Source: Takifugu bimaculatus
Taxonomy: Eukaryota; Chordata; Actinopteri; Tetraodontiformes; Tetraodontidae
DNA length: 64,000 nucleotides
NCBI GenBank assembly: GCA_004026145.2
Contig: CP034990.1
Span: forward strand, 862,699 to 926,698
Direction of reading: 5' to 3'
Shown here piece by piece: positions 25,834 to 37,780 of the stretch (within the stretch, counting starts at the first letter, position 1; each line of letters opens with the position of its first letter). Under the pieces are notes generated by a model that had not been told where the DNA came from, searched no databases, and worked only from the letters and a program-made list of their open reading frames with translations. Made by a program: the position numbers and the translations under genes.

Positions 25834-28383
25834 TGTTCTAACGTGCCTCAATATCATAGATATAAGCCTCCATCTGATCTTCCAGGATATGACTGACGAG
25901 TTCCATTATTCACAAAAAGGAGTATTTTACAAGATCGACCCATTTACGCCCCTTATCCAAAAGTAAATCAAATCTTGATAATAAAGATTTCATGGAGTTT
26001 ATCTGTCTGGGAATGATTAGAGGGCAATATTATATTCATTTTGACATCGCCACAGTATCTGATGGGAGCTTCGAGGGTATGAAACCGGTCTGACCTCTGT
26101 CTGATTTCATTACAATCTTGAAGGAGGACAGAGCTCATCGGTCAGACATGCGGAACCACTTGATGGTTCTGTTACTCCCACATGGTGTCTCTGCTGCCAC
26201 AGTGCAGAGTGCGCTGAACCGAACTTGAATCAAACAAAGTGGGGCAGGTCTCCAGGTCCCATATTACAAACGCTGAGTAAATCTGTGTCAAAGTCGAGCG
26301 CCAAAGGGCTGAACGCTAATCTTTAGTGCTCAGAGCAAAGCACTGTTACACTTATTTTAAGTGTAAGACTTTGGCCACTCGAAAATTTATGATACGGTCT
26401 CATTATTTGACACAGGCTTCTGCTGTTAGCATAGCTACCACAGTAGAGTCTTACTCTGATACCCACTTGTTACTTTGGCATGATTTTTATTGGGAAATGG
26501 GTAAATATTATACCTAAATTAAATTCAAAAAGTACATCTTTGGCTCTATTATGAAGATTTTATTCACTGTAATTTTATTCTGGCATTGCTCTACGTCTAA
26601 TAATTTGCCTTAAAAGTATTGCCTTTTTTTTAGATCTGGAATGACTACAAACTAAGATGGAATCCAAAAGAATACGGAGGTGTTGAATATATCCGGGTGC
26701 CTTCGAGCAGGATTTGGAAGCCTGACATTGTGCTCTACAACAAGTGAGTAACAATCAGGTTTAAAACCAGGTTTAACATCGATGTTGGTGCTTTTGTAAA
26801 GCTAGCTACCTGCATCTATCGTTACTGTTACAATTGCATTGCGAGTTTTAGTTTTGTGTAAGTAACATTCATGTATCTTTTTGAAAAAGGCAGTTTTGAA
26901 TAGATTTTTCTGTCTCCATCAGAAGCTCAGCCCTCTCTCTGCCTTCCTCTCTACAGCGCAGTTGGAGATTTCCAGGTCGATGACAAAACAAAGGCGCTGC
27001 TCCGTTACAATGGCGACGTCACCTGGATCCCTCCGGCGATATTCAAGAGCTCCTGCAAGATCGACGTCACCTACTTCCCCTTCGACTACCAGAACTGCAC
27101 CATGAAGTTCGGCTCCTGGACCTACGACAAGGCCAAAATCGACCTGGTGTTGATTGGCTCCACCATGAATTTGAAGGACTTCTGGGAGACCGGCGATTGG
27201 TTGATAATTGATGCCCCGGGCTACAAACACGACATCAAGTACAACTGCTGCGAGGAAATCTACACGGATATCACCTACTCTCTGTACATCCGCCGCCTGC
27301 CACTTTTCTACACTATCAACCTGATCATCCCCTGCCTCCTAATCTCCTTCCTCACTGTGCTTGTCTTTTACCTCCCGTCGGACTGTGGCGAGAAGGTCAC
27401 TCTCTGCATCTCCGTCCTGCTGTCTTTAACTGTCTTCCTCCTTGTCATCACCGAGACCATCCCCTCCACCTCCCTGGTCATCCCCCTGATCGGGGAGTAC
27501 CTCCTCTTCACCATGATCTTCGTCACCCTCTCAATTGTCATCACGGTTTTTGTGTTGAACGTCCATTACCGAACGCCGAAGACCCACACCATGCCCTGCT
27601 GGGTTCGGGCCGTGTTTTTAGAACTGCTGCCGAGGGTGATGTTCATGACGCGCCCTGAAAGGGAGCCCGAGCAGGACACGGGGGCCGGTAACGTCCAGGA
27701 CACGCATTCCAGGTCCTGCGCCAGTCCACTCAGCCACGTTGCATAAACCTCAGGCGTTGGCCTCCGGTGTGGTGTCCAGCATATCAAACCGCCAGTATCT
27801 TTTCAATAACACGGAGCTCTCCAACCTCAATAACTTAAGTGGAGATCCGAGCAAAGGCTCCACGTCTCTGTGTTGCGAGGGAAGATGCAACTGCTGCTGG
27901 TACCAGAGGTCCAGCAAACTGCCCGCAGACTCTGGAGGTGGGAGCGGAGGAATGGGCAGCCTGGGCGCGCTAACAGGAGGCAGCGTGGCTAAGGTCAGCG
28001 GTGGGAGCCAGCGTTCTAGCTCCGAGTCTTTAAACGGAGGACTAATGCCACTGTTGCCACTGTCGCCCGAGGTCAGGGAGGCCATTGAGAGTGTCAGATA
28101 CATTGCGGAGAACATGAGACTGCAGAATGAAGCAAAAGAGGTGAGTCTTTCTTTTCTAACTTTCAAAACCAATTCTCTCACAAGGTTCCTTTTGACGACA
28201 TAACAGCTGCATCGCGATAAAAGAGAAAATATTTTCACTGTGATTCTGCTGCAGGTTCAGGATGACTGGAAATACGTTGCCATGGTAATCGACAGGATCT
28301 TCCTGTGGGTTTTTGTCCTCGTGTGCATCCTGGGAACAGCCGGTCTCTTCCTACAGCCTCTATTGCTCGCAGAGGACATTTAA
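23573..28383 (+). CDS. chrna3: Neuronal nicotinic acetylcholine receptor subunit alpha-3, with apparent frameshift
   Basis: Ligand-binding subunit of ganglionic-type receptors. Exons: 23573-23630, 23833-23972, 25706-25750, 26634-26743, 26957-28140 and 28255-28383. It has a signal peptide, WIPPAIFKSSCK, the Cys loop ending FPFDYQNC, the alpha-defining vicinal cysteines in YKHDIKYNCCEEIY, M1, M2 (GEKVTLCISVLLSLTVFLL), M3, the loop and M4, ending LAEDI. Similarity to human alpha-3 is very high. Exon 5 is one base too long: the M1-M3 frame meets TAA at 27744-27746, while the rest of the loop (TELSNLNNLSGD, then SPEVREAIESVRYIAENM) and M4 lie in the next frame. As written the protein would lose M4. 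A one-base error or polymorphism near the G-rich run at about 27680-27690 is the simplest explanation; the rest of the gene looks intact. Confidence 0.93.
25763..25832. repeat. (TG)n microsatellite
   Basis: A run of more than 30 TG units starting just inside the donor of chrna3 exon 3. Its position close to the splice site of a 45-nt exon could influence inclusion of that exon. Confidence 0.96.
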
Positions 28384-30489
28384 TCCGATCCAGAATCTAA
28401 AAACTGTGGAACTGCGTTCTGCTAAAGCTCAAGAAAAAAAAAAAGCTGACACCCAGAGGAAAAACAGATTTCTTGAGATTTTTTCTAAATCTATGTACAT
28501 TAATATCCTTGGGCAATCTTTTATTAGGGAAGTCTATGTAGCATTTGAACGTCCAATCATCAGAAAAAAGAAAATATTTATCTCTCTGTGGCATCGAAAT
28601 GCATCCAAATGAGTCCACAGTTTGGCGGGTCTCATATGGTTCTTCGGCAAGTTGTGGGTGACACCATGCGGCGGATGTTGGTATTGCATTACACGACATC
28701 GATCACCTATTTTTGTCTGTTTTTGTTTGATGACTAGGTAAACATGTCAATATCCAAACGTTATGGTAAATGTACATTAAGCTGAAAATGTCATGTGCAA
28801 ATAATCATAAAGTAAATTTCCATTTTAACGTATGTATTCTCTGTAACTACGGCTTAAAAAATACTCTTCTGCAGTTTCTCAAAAACTAGCAGGATCTCTG
28901 AGAGAAAGTGGGTTCAAAAAGGTTACTGAGACTCTGTAATAGTGTTTATCATCATTCTTCAGAGCTCACTCAGCTTATTGGATCACAAACAATAAAGTGA
29001 TAAAGGACCTAATTGGATTCCTCCTTTTTGCTTCCGGGCTAATAAAAAATAAAGAAAACAATAGTCTGCTTTCTATCAGGCAGCTCAATAACACAATGCC
29101 AACAACATGCTACTACAGACTCTTACTGGTCTTATATGGCTCAACTCATGGTTGTGGGTTACTTTCCTGCAGCTGATGCACTAAATCGGTGGCAGACTTG
29201 AAACATTTTTTGCATTTTATTGATTATATACCAAAACCTAATGACAACAGTTAAAGAAATGGATTTCAGCCAGAAGTGTGTGTGACTGATTGAGCAGTAT
29301 CTGTGTGTCTTTCTCAGCAGTTACTGTAATCTGTGGATTTCCTGTTTGAAGCGCTTGATAACATCACTGCTACCCACATGAACTATAAATATCGCATATT
29401 AAAGAGGACATAAAGTACACTAAGCTGTGTCATAACAACATGTTGCAGACTAATAGACTGCAGCCAGGGAAGCTGACAGGTAATATTGCCCCAATATAAC
29501 CTGTTCCTGTGGAATGTTTTAGAAATGAATTTACCTTTTTACATATTACTGACAAATCTGTTTTCCAGTGAAAGTCTGCCCTTTATCGCCCATTCTGTTT
29601 TTGTTGGTACTGTCAAGAGGCTGTTTGTGTTGGTGACATGAGAATCCGTTCCCTTCTTTTTATAGAGCATATAGACCCGCAGGCCTCATCAAACTCTGCT
29701 CTTCAGCTTGCAGCACCTCTGAGGCTTTAGTTTTCAGTCATAAATTGGTGGATACCATGTTAGAGACATGGAGGAGTTCCACAGAGAACAAATGGAAGAC
29801 AGACAATTTGGGATATCTTCTGCATTGATGGGATGCTGAGCCAGGATGGGTAGCTCTCTATTAATGTTACATTCCCACCCTCATCCATGGACATGAGATG
29901 TGTCCTGTTGGGAGGAGACGACAACATCGTCAGCCTCACAAACTGCATGATGGATACAGACTATAGTACCACCAAGGCTGGACCTGGGATCACTCCTGAC
30001 ATAAAGGCCCTGTACAGAGACAGCTGAGGAAGAGGATCGGAGGGGGGAGGTGAAGACGATGAAGGATCAGCTGCAGCAGGACAAACGGGACTGTCCCTGT
30101 CCCCTTTCTTTTCACCATGTGCTAAACTGCACACTTGTCTCAGCACCGTGTGAACTGAACATCCACAGAAGATCTCCACCATCACAGATGAGGACGAGAG
30201 GGACTTTGTGGACTGCTGCCCTCTATACCGTCAGAGCAGATACCTCCTTAGAAAACTTGGGTCATTTGGGGTACAGACAGGATGACTTAACAAGCTGGTA
30301 AAGAAAGGAGGACAGGAGGATGATGCCACAACTCTTGTCCATCATGGAGAACACTTCCCACCCCCTGCAGGAGACGGTGACCTCACTGGGAGCTCCTTCA
30401 GGTGTCCTAAGCAGAGGTCCTCCCTTCCTGCTGCAGTATTCAACTATTCAACCAATAGTAGTTCAGTTCACCCCCAACCAACAATAAAA
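28384..30489. other. chrna3 3' flank and intergenic region
   Basis: The chrna3 3' UTR begins here; a candidate AATAAA lies near 28992. The stretch from about 29640 to 30440 is more GC-rich, with short open segments but no consistent frame or splice pattern. It looks like decayed repeat or pseudogene material that I cannot name. Confidence 0.4.
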
Positions 30490-32977
30490 ACAGGAGAAAC
30501 ACCTGTCAACAAGACAAACACCTGTCAATAAGAGAAACACCTGTCAATAAGAGAAACAACTGCCAATAAGAGAAACACCTGCCAATAAGAGAAACACCTG
30601 CCAATAAGAGAAACACCTGCCAATAAGAGAAATACCTGTCAACAAGAGAAACACCTGTCAACAAGAGAAACACCTGCCAATAAGAGAAACACCTGCCAAT
30701 AAGAGAAACACCTGTCAACAAGAGAAATATCTGTCAATAAAAGAAACACCTGCCAATAAGAGAAACACCTGTCAACAAGAGAAATATCTGTCAATAAAAG
30801 AAACACCTGTCAATAAGAGAAACACCTGCCAATAAGAGAAACACCTGTCAATAAGAGAAATACCTGTCAACAAGAGAAACACCTGCCAATAAGAGAAATA
30901 CCTGTTAATAAGAGAAACACCTGTCAACAAGAGAAACACCTGCCAATAAGAGAAACACCTGTCAACAAGAGAAACACCTGCCAATAAGAGAAATACCTGT
31001 CAACAAGAGAAACACCTGTCAACAAGAGAAACACCTGCCAATAAGAGAAACACCTGTCAATAAGAGAAACAACTGTCAATAAGAGAAACACCTGTCAACA
31101 AGAGAAACACCTGCCAATAAGAGAAACACCTGTCAATAAGAGAAACACCTGCCAATAAGAGAAACACCTGTCAACAAGAGAAACACCTGCCAATAAGAGA
31201 AACACCTGCCAATAAGAGAAACACCTGTCAATAAGAGAAATACCTGTCAATAAGAGAAACACCTGTCAATAAGAGAAACAACTGTCAATAAGAGAAACAC
31301 CTGTCAACAAGAGAAACACCTGCCAATAAGAGAAACACCTGTCAATAAGAGAAACACCTGCCAATAAGAGAAACACCTGTCAACAAGAGAAACACCTGCC
31401 AATAAGAGAAACACCTGTCAATAAGAGAAACAACTGCCAATAAGAGAAACACCTGTCAACAAGAGAAACACCTGCCAATAAGAGAAACACCTGTCAATAA
31501 GAGAAACACCTGTCAACAAGAGAAACACCTGCCAATAAGAGAAACACCTGCCAATAAGAGAAACACCTGTCAATAAGAGAAATACCTGTCAATAAGAGAA
31601 ACACCTGTCAATAAGAGAAACACCTTTCAATAAGAGAAACAACTGTCAATAAGAGAAACACCTGTCAACAAGAGAAACACCTGCCAATAAGAGAAACACC
31701 TGCCAATAAGAGAAACACCTGTCAACAAGAGAAACACCTGCCAATAAGAGAAACACCTGTCAATAAGAGAAACAACTGCCAATAAGAGAAACACCTGTCA
31801 ACAAGAGAAACACCTGCCAATAAGAGAAACACCTGTCAATAAGAGAAACACCTGTCAACAAGAGAAACACCTGCCAATAAGAGAAACACCTGCCAATAAG
31901 AGAAACATCTGTCAATAAGAGAAATACCTGTCAATAAGAGAAACACCTGTCAATAAGAGAAACACCTGTCAACAAGAGAAACACCTGCCAATAAGAGAAA
32001 CACCTGTCAATAAGAGAAATACCTGTCAATAAGAGAAACACCTGTCAATAAGAGAAACACCTGTCAATAAGAGAAACACCTGCCAATAAGAGAAACACCT
32101 GTCAATAAGAGAAATACCTGTCAACAAGAGAAACACCTGCCAATAAGAGAAATACCTGTTAATAAGAGAAACACCTGTCAACAAGAGAAACACCTGCCAA
32201 TAAGAGAAACACCTGTCAACAAGAGAAACACCTGCCAATAAGAGAAATACCTGTCAACAAGAGAAACACCTGTCAACAAGAGAAACACCTGCCAATAAGA
32301 GAAACACCTGTCAATAAGAGAAACACCTGTCAACAAGAGAAACACCTGTTAACAAGAGAAACACCTGTCAATAAGAGAAACACCTGTCAATAAGAGAAAC
32401 ACCTGCCAATAAGAGAAACAACTGTCAATAAGAGAAACACCTGTCAACAAGAGAAACACCTGCCAATAAGAGAAACACCTGTCAATAAGAGAAACAACTG
32501 CCAATAAGAGAAACACCTGTCAACAAGAGAAACACCTGCCAATAAGAGAAACACCTGTCAATAAGAGAAACACCTGCCAATAAGAGAAACACCTGCCAAT
32601 AAGAGAAACACCTGTCAATAAGAGAAATACCTGTCAATAAGAGAAACACCTGTCAATAAGAGAAACACCTGTCAATAAGAGAAACACCTGCCAATAAGAG
32701 AAACACCTGTCAACAAGAGAAACACCTGCCAATAAGAGAAACACCTGCCAATAAGAGAAACACCTGTCAATAAGAGAAACACCTGTCAACAAGAGAAACA
32801 CCTGCCAATAAGAGAAACACCTGTCAATAAGAGAAACACCTGTCAACAAGAGAAACACCTGTTAACAAGAGAAACACCTGTCAATAAGAGAAACACCTGT
32901 CAATAAGAGAAACACCTGTCAATAAGAGAAACACCTGCCAATAAGAGAAACACCTGCCAATAAGAGAAACACCTGTC
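30490..32977. repeat. 19-bp minisatellite, about 130 copies
   Basis: The unit is AATAAGAGAAACACCTGTC. Common variants are TGCC for TGTC, AACAAG for AATAAG, TACC for CACC and CAAC for CACC. About 2.49 kb divided by 19 gives about 131 units. Most units carry the E-box CACCTG. Two segments 1254 bases (exactly 66 units) apart, near 30772-30984 and 32026-32238, have almost the same variant order, so whole blocks were duplicated. The minus strand is largely free of stops because of the unit composition; I do not read it as coding. Confidence 0.98.
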
Positions 32978-32979
32978 CA

Positions 32980-33185
32980 CTGTGTACAACTGCCTTGTAC
33001 TTTTTAAACGACTACTACTTGCTTCTTGATTCTGCAATTTTCTATGTTGCATATTGTGCACATTAATCTCTTAAAGGAGGACGTACACCTGTGCACTACG
33101 TGCATTGTGTGTTGCTCGCTGTACTTTTTTTGCTGCTCTAACACTGCAAATTTCACCGCTGTGGGCATCAAGTGTTCAAACTGAG
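32980..33185 (+). repeat. Retroelement-like 3' tail
   Basis: Sequence next to the minisatellite, with a T-rich part and TGCAAATTTCACCGCTGTGG near the end, resembles the conserved 3' ends of teleost non-LTR elements. It is related to the copy in the ube2q2 intron. No coding part remains. Confidence 0.4.
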
Positions 33186-33298
33186 ACCCTTAGACAGGAA
33201 GTACAATATGTTATAATAGTTTCACCCTGTGGTTGTCAGACGCATCTCTGATGCAGGTCATAGTTTCGAAGAGTCTGGAGTTTAACGTGTTCATACTC

Positions 33299-35406
33299 AT
33301 GAAGATAATTGTTGTTCTTCTCTGTAAGTATATAAACATTGAATTCAAGTCTTTTTTTCACTGCCAGGGAGAATTTCACCTCTGCTTTCCTTCCAGGCGG
33401 CTTTGCCTGTCAGGTCTTTGCTCAAACAAACGGTGAGCTTTACAGTCACCCTTGGTGGGATGCTGTTGGATAACTTTGACTAGTTTTGATACTAAATCTC
33501 TGGCACAACAACTGTTAACAGGTGTTTTTCCTGCAAAGATTCTCTCCAGCCAGAAAGTGGTAAGTGAGAGAAGTGATCTTTATATCACCTGTAGCACCAC
33601 TGGCTCCAAGAAACCTTCAGCTGCACAAGGTTTTATACATCTGTGCAAAGATGGCCGCGTTGTCAGAAAGAAGCAGCAGAAGCCAAATCAAAAGGACACG
33701 TTCTTCATCATCCGCGTTGGTCTCCATGACGGTGGAAACTACAGCTGCGTTTTCTCCGTCAGAGATCTCCCACTTTCTACAGCAGTCGCCTCAAGTCTCA
33801 ACATTATTCCCATTCGTGTAATCGGTATGGATCTTCATTCACCTGCACATCCGCGTTCAGCCCCGCCGCTCATGTTGTCCTCTGCTTTGCAGCCAATTTT
33901 CACCCAGCAGATATTTCGTTTGCTGGGCCGCCAGCTGTCAAGGAGGGAGACGATGTGGCGCTCAGGTGTTCTGTTTCGGACACCCTGCAAACTGCCGGGT
34001 GGGTGCCAGTTCATCCAGTCCTACCTTATTAAAAACGGCACCATGGTCCAGCTGACGCCATTCAATGCTACGAGGATGGAAGTGGAATTCACCGTCAAGG
34101 ACGTCGCCTTGAAGGATTCTGGTCATTACAGCTGCGTGGTGCTTCCTTCCAAATGCATCAAAGCTACTGGGACGGCTCTCTATGGAAATAACAGAGTATT
34201 TCTGGAAGTTAAAGGTGAGAGGTTATGATGGCGGTGGCGCCATACCAGTCTCATGAATTTGGTCATTATTTCTTATAACAAAGTCTATTGCGGTGCATTC
34301 CAGGAATGTTTGACCAACAGAGAATAATATTTGGAGTGATTACCGGATTGTTAGCTGTGGCTCTGGGCGCCTGTTTCATTAAATGGCGGAGAGCAGGTAA
34401 AATCTTAAAGTCTTAAAACAACACTTGAAAATGTGCTCACATGTTTCTATTGAATCAGTTTGACATTTTTCTATTGTAAAATGCGATTTTAAGATGTTTA
34501 TTGTGTTTTTCCACCAGTGAACAAAATAAAATTCTGCAATCAATGGTAAGAGTTGCTGGAAAAAGACAGGGAACGTCGTCACAGTATTTTTTTAAGCATA
34601 TATATTTTAACAGTCACACAAACGTGCATTTGTTTCCAGTGAAGTTGGGTATGCAACCGTGATGGAGCGGTCGCGCGAGTTAGAGGAACAGCAGGAACAG
34701 ACAGGGGGAGACAACCTGGAAGCTCCGAGTGGTGAGCTGAAGTTGGAATTAAATTAAATACATATCACAGACAAACTAATGAAATTTTATATCCCTCCAT
34801 TTTCATTCATCTCATTATCATTCAACTCTATTGAAAATTTTCATTTCTTGTATATTTGGTCTTTTCTTAAAGTCATATTTTCTTCAGACTGCCAGAATTA
34901 TTATTTAATCATTCTATAGAAACTTCAATCATTATATTAAACTCAATAAATCAAAATTGTAATCAATTGATTTTTATTTAGTGTATGTGTAATTTACATT
35001 TTTTTCCCATCAAAGTGCTATTTAACATTTTAAGCCATTTGATCTCTAATCTTGATGCCAAATATTCCATTTTACGAAAAACTAAATTAATTTAAAGAAA
35101 ATTTAAAAAAAAAATAAAATTAAAGAAAACTAAATATACAATCGTACGTATGCTTCAATTTTTAACTTATGCTTGTTTTTTCAAAATATGTCACATTCAT
35201 TTTCTTTCCAATTTTCTAGATGACTCTTTCAGCATGGATGAGGAAAACATGTAAGAGCAGAAGAATTTCTTAAAATTAAAATTTAGAATTTATTTTTTAT
35301 CATTTATTTTTAAAGCTTTGTTAGCTTCATGGTCACCATTAACTCCCTGTTTTATGGCTTTATTTTCAGATATGATGACATAAATCTACATGACAGCAGT
35401 CAATAA
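33299..35406 (+). CDS. Two-Ig-domain type I membrane receptor with tyrosine motifs, apparent frameshift
   Basis: The exact family is not recognised; the architecture is that of a teleost leukocyte-type receptor. Exons: 33299-33323, 33397-33432, 33522-33815, 33893-34214, 34304-34396, 34518-34545, 34640-34731, 35220-35250 and 35370-35406. The Ig exons are joined in phase 1, as is usual. A signal peptide (MKIIVVLLCGFACQVFA) is followed by Ig domain 1 (LYITC to GGNYSC), Ig domain 2 (VALRC to DSGHYSC), a membrane segment (FGVITGLLAVALGACFI) and a tail with VGYATV, which fits the ITIM pattern, and IYDDI. Exon 4 has one base too many: frame changes around 33993-34010 beside GGGTGGG, between the first half of domain 2 and CQFIQSYLIKNG. 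Without that base the protein would be about 318 residues. It may be a sequence error or a young pseudogene. Confidence 0.7.
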
Positions 35407-36187
35407 AGAATGTAAGTGAAAAACTTTATTCTATAAGAGAATATTACTTTGATTTTTAAATGTTTTTTTAAACTTTTATCATGTGAGAATGGCGACAGCA
35501 TTTCCCAAAAGAACACATAAAATACAATAATACTAAAAGCTCTATTAACAATAATGTGTAGATTAAAATGATGAGAAGCAGAGCAGCTGTCTTGTTCTAC
35601 TCACGCCGGTGTGGTTTTCTCTAAGTAATTTTAGAGAATTGTTACAGGAAAACCACTTGTTTAACAGCCGAGCGGGCAAGAATACCTGTTTGTGGTGAGA
35701 TTATTGAAAGTGCACGTTTCAAAACTGAGATCACAAGACACACAGTGCTACTTATTTTATGTTTATGGTTTTAAAGTCAATTCAATCATAAATAATCAAC
35801 CTTTATTTCAAATCATTATACAGCCTTTAAGTTACGCTCATTTTGAACTTACCAAATCACACATGACGATGCTAAATGGGACAGTCTAAAAAGAATGAAC
35901 TAATAATTACGCCACAGTTAGTCTAGTCTTTTTGTTCAAAAGGCTCATATGAACAAACGTTTTCAAAAATGAAAGACAATCCAGATGTTGTTTGACTCCT
36001 CTTTTCTTACTCAAAATTTTTAAACTTCATCACACATCTTAAGGTTCAAGATGAACTCTTATTTGCTTGGTACAAACCAGAGGAGAGGGAAGACACCTGG
36101 GGATTCTGTTTGCTTCCTATAAAGCCACCCCTCTAACTCTGGGGCTCCTAAATATAGCTTTTACAGCTGTTTGATAAACACACATAA
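35407..36187. other. Convergent 3' flanks of the Ig receptor and UGT 1
   Basis: AT-rich sequence with no coding exon. A minus-strand AATAAA (tttatt near 35800) could end UGT 1, and the Ig receptor stop is itself followed by AATAAAG. Confidence 0.5.
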
Positions 36188-37780
36188 TTACTCATTTTTG
36201 ACTTTACGTTTGCAGATTTTGGTAAATAAACATCTGATCATGGTGGTGCAGGCTAGAATAGTGAGCAGCACAGCTCCAGTTAAGAACAAAACAACATCTA
36301 CAGAGTGATAGGCATACCAGGGCAGCCTGTAGGACTCAGTCCTCAGGTGAGCTGCACCTTTGTGTCTCATGACAAACTCTATCCAGAAGAGGGCGCTGTC
36401 CATTGGCTTCATCGGTGCGTCTCTGTGCAGTCCGGAGAGCCTCTGCATGGTCATCCTGTAGGAGGGATCATTCAAAACTCTCTTCAAAGCTGCCAGGAAG
36501 TTGTCGTCCTTGTCCACAGTCCTAAGGCTCAGAATCTCAGCTCCTCCTCTCTCTTTCAGACGCAGCAGGTTGTCATATTGGTCAAAAAACACAGGTAGAC
36601 CTACAACTGGGACTCCATGATACATAGCTTCCTGAACTCCATTCGTTCCTCCGTGAGCCACAAACAGCTTTGTTTTGGGATGTCCTAAGAGATCATTCTG
36701 AGGCATCCAGTCCACCAGTAAAGTGTTGTTGCCCAGAGTTGCTGGTCTGTCCCCTTCATGTTTCCAGATGATCTTCTGAGGCAACTTAGCAAAAGCTGCA
36801 GCGATCTCATTGGTTATTTCAGCAGGAAGTTGGCTCACAAAAGTCCCCAGAGACATGATGATGACTCCATGTTCTCCTGAACTCTGCACAAACTCTTCCA
36901 GGTGTTCAGGTAAAGGCTTGGCAGGTTTACACTGGAACCCTCCCATATAGACGACATTAGGCATGGTGGGACGAGGATACTCAAACACAAAGTCCACTCT
37001 CATCAGCCACAGATCAGCCCCCTGTATTAACTCACTGTATCTGACTTCTGGGCCAAAGAAATGATCACAGACAGCCTGATACTGAGGCTGTATTAAAAAT
37101 AAGTTCTGTGCTTCCCAAATCATATAGAAAAAGAGATTTTTGACTCGTTGACTGAAGGTCATTATGTCTGATAGTCCTGAACCTATCACAGGAATGTGAG
37201 ATAAAGGAGAGGGGGCAATAGCGAAATGGCCCTCTCCACTCGTTATCCATCGGACATAATAGGCGAGAGGCAGTTTCAGAGCATGAGCCAACATCAGACC
37301 TGCCCCCCACACTGGGTCAACGAGGGCGAGGTCATACTTGTTCTCCTTCAAAGTGTTCATCAAGTTTCTGTCTGTGAAGATGTTCGCAGCCATTTGGCAT
37401 ATCAGCCGATGCATCCTGTACATTGAAGTAAACATCTCCAGCTGCAAACTGACAAAGTTCCAAGCTGGTCTCTCTCCCCTCTCGATGTCAATGATCCTTT
37501 TCACGATCGGAATGATAAAGTCGTGATTAAAGCCTTCAGTAACTGGAACGGTGATTGTGTTGTAGTGCTGAGCGCCGTCCTGGATGTACCAGTTCTGGCT
37601 GGATCGGATAACATCAACAGTGTGTCCCCGGGAGTGCAGAGCTTCAATGAGGATGTCTATGTTGACCCAGTGACTTCCTTCTAAAGGTACAACCAAAATC
37701 CTTCCTCCGTGGGAAACTCCCCACAGCAAGGACGAGATGGATAGCACAAAAACGAAAGCTGCCTTTCCTTGGAGGGACAT
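36188..37780 (-). CDS. UDP-glucuronosyltransferase, intronless (UGT 1 of cluster)
   Basis: It moves glucuronic acid from UDP-glucuronate to small lipophilic aglycones in the ER lumen. The coding sequence is one exon of 530 residues from ATG 37780, just after a splice-acceptor-like tract (cttttag at about 37787-37793), so a 5' untranslated exon is likely. A signal peptide (to about residue 24) is followed by the catalytic-His segment EGSHWVN (His37), the Asp segment ALVDPVWG, and the UGT signature around WMPQNDLLGHPKTKL and VAHGGTNGVQEAMYHGVP. It ends with FDQYDN, a C-terminal membrane helix and a lysine-rich cytosolic tail (KRKVKNE). From memory, intronless coding regions mark the teleost UGT5 family, which is my best guess. 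The second half is almost identical at base level to UGT 2, but the tail differs. Confidence 0.93.
   Translation of the reverse strand: MSLQGKAAFVFVLSISSLLWGVSHGGRILVVPLEGSHWVNIDILIEALHSRGHTVDVIRSSQNWYIQDGAQHYNTITVPVTEGFNHDFIIPIVKRIIDIERGERPAWNFVSLQLEMFTSMYRMHRLICQMAANIFTDRNLMNTLKENKYDLALVDPVWGAGLMLAHALKLPLAYYVRWITSGEGHFAIAPSPLSHIPVIGSGLSDIMTFSQRVKNLFFYMIWEAQNLFLIQPQYQAVCDHFFGPEVRYSELIQGADLWLMRVDFVFEYPRPTMPNVVYMGGFQCKPAKPLPEHLEEFVQSSGEHGVIIMSLGTFVSQLPAEITNEIAAAFAKLPQKIIWKHEGDRPATLGNNTLLVDWMPQNDLLGHPKTKLFVAHGGTNGVQEAMYHGVPVVGLPVFFDQYDNLLRLKERGGAEILSLRTVDKDDNFLAALKRVLNDPSYRMTMQRLSGLHRDAPMKPMDSALFWIEFVMRHKGAAHLRTESYRLPWYAYHSVDVVLFLTGAVLLTILACTTMIRCLFTKICKRKVKNE

Noticed and set aside
27686..27735. 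A 46-nt GT-AG segment in chrna3 exon 5 whose removal would restore the frame
   Set aside because: It is shorter than vertebrate introns are known to be and no other alpha-3 gene has an intron there to my knowledge; a one-base difference is simpler. Transcript data could reopen this.
30490..32977. Regularly repeated units that might suggest a CRISPR array or a repetitive protein gene on the minus strand
   Set aside because: Units are contiguous with no spacers, the host is a vertebrate, and the open frames follow from a stop-poor 19-bp unit; there is no start, splice or conservation support.
33882..34010. Reading the Ig exon 4 wholly in the frame beginning PIFTQQIFRLLGRQ
   Set aside because: That frame lacks Ig features in its first half; the phase-1 junction (donor after 33815) gives an Ig-like AVKEGDDVALRC instead.
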